Assembly: GCA_036873135.1 (NCBI GenBank)
Contig: JAPTYO010000005.1
Coordinates: 10,766,166 to 10,830,165, forward strand
Direction: 5' to 3'
From: Clarkia xantiana subsp. parviflora
Taxonomy: Eukaryota > Streptophyta > Magnoliopsida > Myrtales > Onagraceae
Length of the DNA stretch: 64,000 bases
The position numbers were made by a program, and so were the translations under genes. Below the pieces are notes generated by a model, which worked only from the letters and a program-made list of their open reading frames with translations, did not search any database and was not told the DNA's origin. Shown piece by piece: positions 11,500 through 22,642 of the stretch. Positions within the stretch are counted from its first letter, which is position 1. Every line of letters begins with the position of its first letter.

Positions 11500-13787
11500 A
11501 TAAAATTTACATAAACTAATTAACAACAACAATTATGTACATGTGTACATGCCCTTAGCGGCATATTAAAACTTCTGAATACATATGACATTTTTCTTGA
11601 TGATGACTCGAGTCAAAACAAGTTGATTGTGTCAACATCTTGGGTTGAGTACTCTCTGATGGAAGACATCGACAATAATGATTTCTTCTCTCGACTTCTT
11701 AAATGCTCTTTTATTAGCACATTCAATCTTCATGGGATTATCGGTCCTTTTGAATGATCTCTTCATCTCTTGATATTTTCTCATCTACGGCCGTGCTCGG
11801 TGTCAACGGGAGATGCCCATTGCTTACCACTGACCGTTTTAGAGCTCGTCGTAAAAAATATGTACGGCTTGGTTCGAGTACGCGTATGAATTTCACACAT
11901 GGTAAGTGGAATTTTGGCATTGAAGTTCTCTGAAGCAGTCAAGTTTCACGTGGTTGCGACATCGGTCGAAGTGGTCGTCTGATCTGCAAAAAGAATAGGG
12001 ACACTCAAATTTCAAGGAAAAAAGCAAGTACAATTCATCGCACCTGAGCGTTGGATATCCCGAGTGCGCAATTTGTTCTTCGTGCAACTGGATGGCTGCA
12101 TGTTCTTTTTATGTTGCCCCATTTGGCCGGCAGAACTTATATGTGCATGATACCTAACCAAGGGAACCTGAAAAGAGCGAATGGAAATCAGTGTAGAGAA
12201 TATGAGAAATCATGCATGATTTTTGAAAACTCTATTCATTTCATAATTTTGATTACATTTCAAAATGAATCAAAATTTATGATGTAGGCTGCTTTACACT
12301 GTCATGGAGTTTTCCGAACTCGTTGAGTGTTTACTAATTGGCTCGAACGCAGGACAAATGTTTGAACCAATATTTTTTTGAAAAAGATTTTTTTTGTCCT
12401 TCTATAGCCACACTCAACTTAGTTCGGTCAATAAAATTTGTTTTAAAATGCTAGATCATGTTGAAATCTTCATTTACAACGCTAGCCCATGCTGAAATTG
12501 CTCAATTTTCTGACTCAGTGTTAATAGAAAGCGTAAAACACTTAGAGGAAATAAATGACACTTTGAATTTTTTTAAACGACCATGCATGCTTGAGAGTTA
12601 AAATTTTATTCCAAGAAATTCACAACTCACAACAGTTTACCTGAATAACGAATATGGAATACATGTTTGAAAAATTAAGGTATATTTTTTTTAAAAGAAT
12701 GCATATACAACAAAGAAGGTTTACATTTTACCTAAAAAATAATTTTTCTTAAAACGATGCATATGAGATGCATATTTAAAATAAAATTTATACAGTTAAG
12801 AAAGTTTACAAGTTGCCTAAATTTTTTTTTAAGAAGGAAAAAAAATCAACGCTTCTTGGTTGCTCAAAATAAAAAATTTAGGTGATTTTTTTTTTTTTGA
12901 AATAATGCATATGAGATGCACAAAAATAAATATAAGATGCAAACTTACAAATAAATGTTCTACAACTAAGAAAAAAATATAATTTACCTAATTTTTTTTT
13001 TTTTTCAAAAATAATGCATCTGAGATGCATGTCTTTAATTAAAAATTCAGGTAAAATATTATTTTTAGCCTAACAGCCCTAAAACTAAGAGAGCTTACGA
13101 TTTATCTAATTTTTTTTAATTTATTCATATTGGATGCATTAATTAAAAAAATTTGAGGTAAAAAAGTTTTTCCGAAATGATGCATATGATCTGCATGTTC
13201 GAAATTGGAATCTGTAATTGCTAAAGAGGAATTTGAATTTTTCTTAAAATTTTTCTTTTAAAAAAAGTATTGAATATGTAACGCACTAACCAAAATTACA
13301 ACTTACCTGAATAGTTTTTTTTTTTTTTTTTTTTAATAATGCGTATGAAACGCATGTTTGAAAAAAACGACATGTTAGGGGTCTTAAAAAAAGTGTCGCT
13401 TTGCTCTACAAGGTAGGTTCCACTAATAGGCTCCCGACAAGGTGGTTTCCTCCCCCATCATAAGGATCACGAGACCTTCACAAGCGAATGGAGTTTTTCA
13501 GAGTCGTACCGGCGGCCCAGCCGCTCCGGTCGTACCGTACTAAACCTCCGGGGTTCCTAGTCACCCTGGGTTTTAGGCATTTTGGAGATTATTATAAAGT
13601 GGTGTGTGCAAATTCAATTAACACAACAAAGAAAAAGAGTCAGTCATATTATAAAAATAAAAAATAAACTCCACATCTGAAATCACAAAAAAAACAAGTT
13701 AGATCAGTGAAATCAGAATAAAATAAAAATTAAAAAACTCAAACATGGCAAAAAGTGAACATACTGAGACTGAACCCTCTAAAATCT
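11500..13787. other. internal leader of element A, no gene
   Basis: This is AT-rich sequence with many T-runs and recurrent ATGCATCTCATATGC-like words (12660-13360), the mirror of 30480-31160 in element B. The block 13390-13620 (with GTCGTACCGGCGGCCCAGCC) matches 30070-30300 inverted. Short ORFs here are not conserved as frames between A and B. Confidence 0.6.
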
Positions 13788-14433
13788 TCCCTAGCAGAGT
13801 CGCCAAATTGTCAGACCTAAATCTAACTTAAGGCGATATGTTTTGAAAATACATGATTTTGAAATAGTCACCACTAGTTAATTAAGGAAAACTAGAATCC
13901 TAAATTACCTAAGCGAATAACGAATTAAACACCCAGATGAAAAATCGGTATTTGATCAGAAATTTGAGTTAGGGGTTCTATTACGAAAATAAAAGCATAT
14001 GTTTAAAATTTCGCATTTACGGTACTCAGTTCACTTAATTTACCATCTTACTTAATACATACACAATTTCACAATATTAGAAAAAATATTAAATTCCTAC
14101 ACTAAATAATTATTAATTATAAACAATTCTACGTAATTAGATTATAATTTACTAACAATTTTAGACATACTTAAATTAAAACATGACATTCTTTATATAT
14201 ATATATTACATATGATATTATATATTATATATTACATTACATATTATATTATATTATATTATATTATATAATAATAACCTTATATTAAATAATATAACAA
14301 CTCCACAATAATAAATAATGTTGTACTTCACATTACCTGAGCATAACATGACCAACATGAGGAGCGGGGATTGACTTCGACGAACAGGAGAAGCAGGAAT
14401 TGAATTCGAAGAGCAGTAGAAGACGGACGACAA

Positions 14434-16608
14434 TGATACGAACCCAATCGATAGAAGTAGAAGATGAATCAGATTAGGAACGGAGAAGGTGAACTAGGTA
14501 AAGATCGGAGAAGATAGGTTGAAGAAGCGGATCATAGATTTAGAGAATAGAGAGCAAAAGCTCAACTATGTCAACATTCATTCATACTTGCATACATGAT
14601 TTTGGCCTACTGCTCCCGATGGATATATAAGCCTAGAGTGCTAATACATTTCATCCGGAACTTCTTATTTAATACTACTTTACCCCTAACTATTACAATT
14701 ATTCATAAAGCCCCTCATATGTCTATTAATACCATAACATTACCCTCCCCTTAAAGACACCTTGTCCTCAAAGTGTGTCCGGGACCATTAAACCCGTCAT
14801 AATCCCGAAGAATTGCCCAAAGAAAATCAGATGCAACGTAAAAGAATCCCGGACCGTTGAAGCCATCATAAAATCGGACAAGTGACCACATGAAGGTGAA
14901 TGCTACCTGAGAATTTCCAGGACCATTAAATCCATCATAATCCCGAACAAGTGCAAGTGCGAAGTTGAATGGACCTTGGGAGCTTCCAGGGCCATTAAAA
15001 CCATAAACATCTCTTATTCGTTTCCTTCTCCTTATGCAATTTCCACAAAATAATGGAATATGCATTTGACAATTGCTTGGAGCGGGTCCTTTGAGAAAAT
15101 GGAACTGAAACGGAACACAATTGCTTGCACATGTCAAATGGGAAAGTATAAACCGTAGTTGGACAGGTATGGCCGAAGTGAGTATTGTTGTCCAGTATGG
15201 GTCATCTGTATGATTGTTCTCCTTGCCGATGTATGACATTAACAAAATATTGTGCTGAATTTTTTCATCTTCTGCCCCATTAATCCACTTGAGCGTATTG
15301 ACTTGTATCCTGTCAATATCCACAGCATCTCTATACTCTCCACTAAGAACTAGATCCATTGAAGGCACTGATCCCTTTTCATTAGTTTCAACATTTGGAG
15401 GTTTTTCATCATCAACCCTTCCTTGAGAAAGACGTGCACATGATGAAGATAAATGACAATCTCCAATACTATATTCTTCAACTCCTTCAATACCTGCCAC
15501 TGCAACTTCAACCTCATTATAGCTATTAGCTGACATTTCATCAATAAGCCCATTGTTTAAACTAACTTTATCCAAATGATTTGTTGCTTCCCCAACAATA
15601 TATGCAACTTCATCCAAGCAAGGGTTAGAAACCTTATCATCAAGTACCGCATGGAATTCGACAGTCATAACAAGTTCATCCAACTGATTTTTCTCTTCAA
15701 TATGACTCTTGATGACAGGTTCATTTGGAAATGGTGGAAGTCCTTGCATCTGCATCCACTCATTAAGCTTTTCGTTAATACGATGCATCGTTACATTCAT
15801 CTCTTTCAGATCATCTGTCATATCTTTCATGCCACTGGTCTGTTTATCCAATATTGATTTCAATTTGACAAGTTCTTTGGTTTGGGCTTCCATAAGAGCA
15901 GAAATAACATCAACAATAATAGCAATTTGTTAAGATTCTTCTAATTGGCATTTCTCCGAAGACCTTGTGGGCACAGAGATTACTCACAGAATTTTTGCAG
16001 CAGAATTAGCAGTGGCACAGAGCAGAAAAATAGCGGCAACACGGATATTAAAAATCGTAGCAGCACAGAGCAGATAATTTGCAGCAGCACCAAAATTTGC
16101 AGGTGCAAATTCAATCCAGCAGTCTTCCTAAAAGAGAATAAGCAGAAGCAGAGACGTTGGCACTGGTACCTGGGCGATGTCAAGCGGCGATCGTGGTCGG
16201 CGCAGCGGCGAAGCAAACTGATGCGGCGACGGTCGGTGGTCGGAGTAGTGGCCGCAAACGAATCAAACCGCCACAGCTGAGGAAGAACTGCTCTGATACC
16301 AATGATACGAACCCAATCGATAGAAGTAGAAGATGAATCAGATTAGGAACGGAGAAGATGAACTAGGTAAAGATCGGAGAAGATAGGTTGAAGAAGCGGA
16401 TCATAAATTTAGAGAATAGAGAGCAAAAGCTCAACTATGTCAACATTCATTCATACTTGCATACATGATTTTGGCCTACTGCTCCCGATGCATATATAAG
16501 CCTAGAGTGCTAATACATTTCATCCCTAACTTCTTACTTAATACTACTTTACCCCTAATTATTACAATTATTCATAAAGCCCCTCATATGTCTATTAATA
16601 CCATAACA
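14434..16608 (-). mobile_element. element E: complete small LTR retrotransposon with one ORF
   Basis: LTRs of 306 bp lie at 14434-14739 and 16303-16608, nearly identical, with ends TGATACG...CATAACA. A perfect 5-bp duplication GACAA flanks them (14429-14433 and 16609-16613). The primer-binding site GCTCTGATACCA at 16290-16301 (minus TGGTATCAGAGC) sets the minus orientation, and the minus purine tract AAGGGGAGGGTAA follows the ORF next to the 3' LTR. The 1.56-kb interior carries a single long ORF and no protease, RT or integrase, so it depends on another element. It sits inside the LTR of element A, so it is younger than A. Confidence 0.9.
14751..15893 (-). CDS. 380-aa ORF of element E, coiled-coil-like N-terminus and 23-aa tandem repeats
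   Basis: The frame fills most of the interior of element E. Residues 1-50 are rich in K, L, E and M in a heptad-like pattern (KELVKLKSILDKQ, DLKEMNVTMHRINEKL), suggesting a coiled coil. The middle is acidic and low in complexity. The C-terminus has four copies of a unit beginning GFNGPG, spaced about 23 residues (for example GFNGPGNSQVAF), and ends HTLRTRCL at the purine tract. I do not recognise a gag zinc knuckle (CCHC) or capsid domain. It may be a highly diverged gag-like protein of a TR-GAG type element, or captured sequence. That it stays open supports recent activity. Confidence 0.55.
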   Translation of the reverse strand: MEAQTKELVKLKSILDKQTSGMKDMTDDLKEMNVTMHRINEKLNEWMQMQGLPPFPNEPVIKSHIEEKNQLDELVMTVEFHAVLDDKVSNPCLDEVAYIVGEATNHLDKVSLNNGLIDEMSANSYNEVEVAVAGIEGVEEYSIGDCHLSSSCARLSQGRVDDEKPPNVETNEKGSVPSMDLVLSGEYRDAVDIDRIQVNTLKWINGAEDEKIQHNILLMSYIGKENNHTDDPYWTTILTSAIPVQLRFILSHLTCASNCVPFQFHFLKGPAPSNCQMHIPLFCGNCIRRRKRIRDVYGFNGPGSSQGPFNFALALVRDYDGFNGPGNSQVAFTFMWSLVRFYDGFNGPGFFYVASDFLWAILRDYDGFNGPGHTLRTRCL

Positions 16609-17577
16609 GACAACGAGGTGACGATAAGAGGATCGGACTGGAGCTTTTCTTCCGCGTTTGATGTTGGTCGAAGTGAGCGTGGAGAAGCGGCGAACAGATC
16701 AGAGCTCTGCAGTTGGAGGAGGTCACGGACGTCGGGCTTGGTGGAACTCGGGCTAGCGGCAACGAATGCGGACACCAGAGGGTGGCGGCACGGTCGAAGA
16801 AGGGGTTGCAGATCTGAGCTAGGGGAGGACTGGCATGATCTGTGCAGGTCTCCGGCAAAGCGAAACCGGCGACGACAAGGCGAAACCGACGACGACGAAG
16901 CAAGACCGGAAATGGAGAGGCGAGGTCTGTATGGCGGCGAGGTGGTGGTGCGAGGGCCGGGCGGTTAGAATTAGGACCGCCGGAGCTCCCTGTCGTCAGC
17001 TTCGAGAAGAAAAAAAAGGCACGCAAGGAGAGAAGGAGATACACTACAATACGAAATTTATAGCACGGAAATCAAGAAAAGTATATATATATATATATTT
17101 GTGTGTTTATTTTACTTGTATTAGGACTCTATTTATAGCTAAACTAGATCCCCAAATTGTGAAAATAAAATCTGAAAAATATGCACCATCAATATTCTGA
17201 GTATATATATTACCATAAATATATATATAACATATTTTTTGAACATTTTACAATAAATATGGATATACACTATCCTATTTTATGTTAACCTATTTTTGGA
17301 GACTTCGAGACTTCCATATATACGAACACTTCCTTTTTTAAGCGCGCCACATGTCATGCTGGTCCAAAATTAGGTGTTTTACACTGGCCATTAATATTTT
17401 TCTATTCTCATGCTCATTAGCGGGGTAAAATCACTCGTTAGTGTAGTGTGATAAACCTTAAACTTTTTAATCCTAGACTGATAAAAAAATAAAAAAAATT
17501 ATTGATATTATACGAGTTTTTTTTTTTTCAAAATAAAACTGCCCGGCCCCGAAAAAAAATCACTTTAGAGTTTAGAC

Positions 17578-18346
17578 CAGTGCTATCAGAACCAGACCGA
17601 CCGGGTTCGAACCCGAACCCGTGCCTCCAGAGTCGGGTTCGAGCGAATCCGGAGAATGTAAGCGAACCCGGTCTAACCTTACAATTTTTAGTGAATCGAC
17701 CGAGTTTTGAAGAACCGGCCGGTTTCTCCGGTCCGCCGTTTCAAGGAGTAGATGAACTGATTTGACTTCAGCGGGGAGGGTGAATGAGAGGGAAAGAGAG
17801 GGAGAGAGTTTGACGATGACGGAGCAGACAAGTGCGACCACCCATGACAGAGTATACTCCAAAGTTGTACCTCCGACTGCCATGGCAATAGCTAGTTTTC
17901 TCTTGCAGCTGCTGTTTCCTGCAACTTAAGAAGTCTTGTGTGGAATATATGAGCAACAAACAATAAATGAAAGAATAGAAAGAAGGCGGAGTCCCAATAC
18001 ATATACATATATGTATATACACACAAATCTTCAAAGTCATACATCAATGAAGTCCTAAATTTAACCCAAAAAATTGGAGGCAAGGGAGGAGGGAAGAACT
18101 TAGCGTGAGGGGAGGAAGGTGAGGGTGGAGGCAGGTGAGAGGGAAGTGGAGGGGTAGGCATAGGAAAGTGTAGGGATACACTTTTGGGCTGGGCTAGATT
18201 TTTACTATCTAATGTATTCTCTAATGATAAAATTGTGTAAGTTGTACAAGAGTTCGGTCAGACCGGGTTCGAATTGGGTTCGAACCGACGAACCATAAAC
18301 CGGCACCCTCGCCGGTTCAATATCCTGTCCGGTTCTGATAACACTG
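17578..18346. mobile_element. hAT-like MITE with GGTTCGAAC-rich ends
   Basis: The terminal inverted repeats CAGTGCTATCAGAACC and GGTTCTGATAACACTG match over 16 bp with one mismatch. The flanks GTTTAGAC and GTACAGAC agree at 6 of 8 positions, an aged hAT-type duplication. Subterminal DNA is rich in the motif GGTTCGAACC. The ORFs inside (17572-18161, both strands) are low-complexity and not transposase. Confidence 0.75.
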
Positions 18347-18415
18347 GTACAGACAGTGGATTTTCCCAATTCTTGAAAAAAAAACGTTTGCAATAATAAT
18401 TTAACTAGCTGCTGT

Positions 18416-19156
18416 TAGGGCTGAAATCAAAATCCTGCTGATCCGAAAAACCGGCCAAAACCGATACAGACCGGACCGAAAAAACCAAACTGATGATATG
18501 CTGTTTGGTCTAATGGTCGGTTTCTAATTATATGTTTCAGATTTTCGGATCGATCCGGACCTTACATTAAAAAATCCATAGAGACCGAATCGACCGAAAT
18601 ATATTAATAGTTTACATTTGTATTAATTATTAATATGATAATATTTAATTATCAAATTGATTAGTCATTAATAAAAACAAACAAAGACATGTATTCTTCT
18701 CTACAACCAGATATCTTCAATCTTCATTACTTTGAAGATATTGAAGAGTTCCTCTTCCTCGTGCCACTAACTCTGCATTTTGTGCTTTCGTTTAAATTCA
18801 TTCTTTTTCTGTGATTATGGTTAAGCTCCGACAACTGAAGATATCGAAGAGAAGAAGTCGAAGAGTCGTCTTGAGACTCTTAACTCTTCTCCATGCAATT
18901 AAATTATCTCCACAATTCATCTGTAATTGTTGATTCCGATTTCTAAATGTCGATTCAAAATTCAATCTCCATCTATAAAACATAGTTTTCATATTTTTCG
19001 GTTTTAAACCGAAAAACCGTATTGATTTTGAATGGTTTATTTTATGTTAAATGGTTTTTTGGTAGCTTTATTTTGTCAAATTAATCCGGACCGAATATTT
19101 CGGTCTCCGACCGAATAAAGTGAAAATCCGGACCGACCGGTCCGGTTTCACCCCTA
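18416..19156. mobile_element. hAT-like MITE with GACCGAACCG-rich ends
   Basis: Left end TAGGGCTGAAATC and right end GGTTTCACCCCTA are approximate inverted repeats. Both ends are packed with GGACCGAC/GACCGAA words, and the centre is AT-rich and non-coding. No convincing 8-bp duplication remains. The call rests on termini and on resemblance in layout to the two hAT-like elements nearby. Confidence 0.55.
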
Positions 19157-21430
19157 CTTACAATATATGAAAAATTAACATTCGTGCTATTATATTGAAT
19201 ATTTATAGTTTTACTTTGAACACTTCTGAATTCCTTTTTAATTATTGGTCAAAATAATATTTTATTTTTAACTTAAATTATTTCTTTTATAATTATTAAC
19301 TGAAAAAATGATTTTGGCAAAAAAAAAAAACATAAAATAATAATTGCAATATCAATAAAAAATTTTTTTTGGCCAAGTCAATAAATTAATTGCAATATCA
19401 ATAAGTTTGTATCCTTTACTATAAATAATTGAAACTTGGTCGTTGGTAGAATTTAATTCATTTTAAGTTTTTTTTTTTTGCAACCCCTTAAAGTTTAAAC
19501 CTATTAATAAATTAAGATAAAAAAAATATTAATAATCAATTGAATCGGAAACGGAAAGTATGATGAAATTCAGAAAATGAATATGGTCATGTGGGCTTAC
19601 TTGATAAATCAAAGCCCATCAATGACTTATACTACCTTATTTGCACTTATATAGTCAATAATCCAAAACTTTTACTAAATTTTTTTTGCAATAAATGAAA
19701 AACCGTAGATCAAGCCGCCGTTGTCAGTTCTCTCTAGCGGCACAATTTCTCACAATTTTTATTTTCCTCTCTCATGCGATACCAACGAAGAGGAAGAGAA
19801 TAAATCCTTGTTATGATGAATCGCTTAGTAGATCTCTTCTTCGTAGTCTTGGCGCAGTGGGAATCAATGGCGAAGCGGCTTGTTTTGCCTCCACTCACGA
19901 CATGGTGTGGATACCATTTTCGAATCGCTCAAATCTGTTGATTACGGCTGACCGGTGACATGTAAACGGTTGACGCGCAGGGGAAGAACACCTATCGGAC
20001 GGTGGGCGACCGATCTTCGACGCCAACACATGTTGGCTTCACTCTGACAGCAAACGCCATGCAGCCGGTCTGTTGAAATCGACCACCTCTTCTGCACCGT
20101 CGATTACAACAAGTTCCTCCATCGCTGCTACAATCACCGCTACGTCATCTCCTCCTCGCCCAATTGGTTCCCTCTGGTAGGTCTATAGAGGTTGCTGGGT
20201 GATCAGTTTATATATATATATATATATAGCAAATATCTTACTTAGAAACTGATGCCGTTTCATTTTTGCTTTGTTGAATTTATTGGTGATTTAATAACGG
20301 CAGAGGGAAGGAAGAATGAATTGTAACGATGAAGGAAGAAGAATTTGTAACCACTGAGGCTTTGGATTCTGTGTGGGAAGTATGAACGTTTGGAGAGGAA
20401 ATGCTTTAGGAGAGGAGACACATGAAGATGAGACGTGCCGAACATCAATCAATTCTATTGAAGGTGCGTAACAGTCGACTTAAACCGGCGGGCGGCTCTC
20501 TACAGTGCGCGTCGTTTTGAAGAGAGGAGCTGCTTTTATGGCCAAAATAAAATGAAGAAAGGAGCAACGTCGTTTGATAAGCTTACGTGTCAAACTCATA
20601 GTGACAGACACCATCCGTATTAGAGACCAGCAACAGAAAGCATTGTCGTTTTCAATGCTATAGACTTTCATCTGGAAAGCGTTAGTTTACTTCTAGCTAT
20701 GAGCGGCGTCGTTTCACTCCAATGAATACTTTCCACTGTTGTTTTAAAGTCAAGCCCACTGAGCTTTGTATCTTCAATAAAGCTGGCAGAAAAAAAAAAA
20801 CACTTACGTATCAAGCTCTGATGAGAATGGTAAGTATTATTATATATAGATATAGATAGATTATGATTTGTTATATTTTGATTGGTGAACTGTATTTTTT
20901 TTAATTAATTATATGTTAAATTCTGACTGGTGGAGAGCATAGATACATATTAAATTTTAATTGGTTAGAAATGATGATGTGTAAATCTAGGAGAAGTTCC
21001 CTTATTATATATGTATAATATATATTAGATTAAAAAAAGAGCACCAATAATTCATTCATCCAGGAAAAAAAGGAAACATATTTACTATTTATTATTATAT
21101 AGATATATATATTATATACAAAACAAAAAATCTGCAACTATCAACTCACGCGACCAGTAAAAGCGCGTGAAGTCGCCACTTTCTTATCCAAGTGCCAAAC
21201 AACTACGCGATGTTCCCGAAGTACCCCTACTTCTTAATTGCTGACCGTTTGATTCGTAACCTCTAAATCGTACGGTTTACACCGACGTTCTCGGAGCACG
21301 ATATTGACGACGCAGAACACCGGGCCAGAGCCCCAGCTTCGGGAATACCGAGCCTTAGGTTAGGCTCGGATCACTTATATTTTTCGTTTTATTTACCTGC
21401 AGTAAACCGGTTCATAGAAATTATTATTAT
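19157..21430. other. AT-rich intergenic with a coding-like patch at 19695-20180
   Basis: Mostly AT-rich, with an (AT)n tract at about 20208-20228. At 19695-20180 the GC content rises and several short frames look protein-like (for example VEIDHLFCTVDYNKFLHRCY near 20070-20130, then a donor-like GTAGGT at 20178), but they lie in different frames and I do not recognise a family. It may be a decayed gene fragment. I see no clear gene in the remainder. Confidence 0.4.
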
Positions 21431-21439
21431 TGTTATAGA

Positions 21440-22642
21440 GCGCAAATCTGTCACGCTGTATCGTCAATAGCTTCATCTTCTTCTTCAGAAGCTCCGGTCT
21501 GAAAATCAGCAGAAGTTTCTCACTCTAGAGAAAGGATAAAGAAAGTGCAGAAGAAGCTTCGAGGAACTATAACAGAGCTTGAAGATAGTGGCAGTGTGGT
21601 CTACTGAACCTTCGTTGAAGCTATTCCGTATAAGCGACGACTGACGGATAAACTCTACAGTAGTCGCTCGGATCAACTGTATGTACACAATACGTTGTCT
21701 TCCTTACTCACTGCGAGATTCGGTAGCACGGTTACTTGCAATTCAGCTCAACCTGTTGATTTTAGCTTCATTTTTGGTCCTGAGTTGAGTGATTGCGTCT
21801 CTGAATCTGTGATTTTAGTTTCCTCGGGCGTTTGTAGCTTTGAATTGGTTTTTTTGGGTGAATGGTCTGAATGTTGTGGATAATTAAGGGTTTCGGGTTC
21901 TCTTCGTTTGTGGTTTTTCTAGGGTTTTTTCTGACAATTTTTTTTAGCTTACTCCATCCTTTTAATTCTTTGCAGGACATGGATTCCTCATCCTCGAGGG
22001 TCTCATTGTCGTTAATTGCTGAACTTGCATTATTCATGACTGTTGCTTTACTGTAGTATTAGGACCAAGACTAAGTCCCAATTTTTGTGTGATTAGAAAA
22101 GGAGCTGCTGATAGCTTGAAGATGTGAAATGTATTCGTAAATATTATTTGCATGGATGACTTTTAACTGGATTTGGCAGCAGTAGGTTAGTTTATGCATT
22201 GTGGTGAGTAATAAATCCTAATTCCAAGGGATGAACCATTTTCGATTGACTTTTATTTTCAGGCCCAGCAGTGACCTGAAGGCTGAAGCTCATGAAGGGG
22301 TTTCTTCATGATCTACTGTAATCAGTGATAGTTGGATTTCCTCCTGATGCTCTGTCTCACCTTAAAGCGCCTCTACGTCTATCTCAGTTAGTTCTTGAGT
22401 TCGTGTTCTTTTCTTCCTTTAGATGGCTACGTCCATATATGCATATGCAGAGTCCTCACTGTGATGTGAGTTTGTAGTGCACTGAGTGCCTTTCTGCTTG
22501 CATGTGGGGATTTTTCTGGCAGAAAAAGCAAAACGGTTATTATAAAGCCTTGTGAAGAGCTGAGTACCTAGTCACTGTACTGTTGTTTGTGGATTAAAAG
22601 TGGCACCTTATTGGTATCTTTGGGATCCCATAGAAGTGCATC
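21440..22642 (+). other. probable 5' leader (UTR exons and introns) of the 22643-25764 gene
   Basis: The composition resembles transcribed leader. It has TC-rich stretches, acceptor-like TTTGCAG before 21976 and TTTTCAG before 22263, and short ORFs with stops in all frames. No conserved coding exon was recognised here. Exact UTR introns cannot be fixed without transcripts. Confidence 0.4.

Larger units (their letters stand above)
9740..17383 (-). mobile_element. element A: non-coding Ogre/Tat-like LTR element, minus orientation
   Basis: Minus-strand order is LTR (17383 to 13809), primer-binding site at 13788-13805 (minus TGGCGACTCTGCTAGGGA), then about 4 kb of AT-rich leader and degenerate repeats to about 9740. 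The primer site fits the 3' end of a tRNA-Arg, as known for Ogre/Tat elements (established knowledge, not checked here). The same order and sequence recur in inverted orientation at 28631-32594 (element B). No gag or pol frame is present and no second LTR is found, so the 3' end is missing or too diverged. It is interrupted by a hAT MITE (10151-11020) and, in the LTR, by element E (14434-16608). The left limit is approximate. Confidence 0.65.
13809..17383 (-). repeat. 5' LTR of element A, split by element E
   Basis: The minus-strand start TGTAAAACACCTAATTTTGG and end GACA match the LTR of element B (28631-29865). Shared landmarks are TAGCTATAAATAG (TATA region, about 17132-17144) and the block CGAATAACGAATTAAACACC at 13913-13932. 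Removing the 2.18-kb insertion E with one TSD copy leaves about 1.4 kb, close to the 1235 bp of B. The short ORFs at 16465-17200 are LTR sequence without a recognised product. Confidence 0.65.

Noticed and set aside
16465..17200. Several overlapping ORFs up to 167 codons on both strands
   Set aside because: They lie in LTR sequence of elements E and A; no frame is conserved with the B LTR and no family is recognised.
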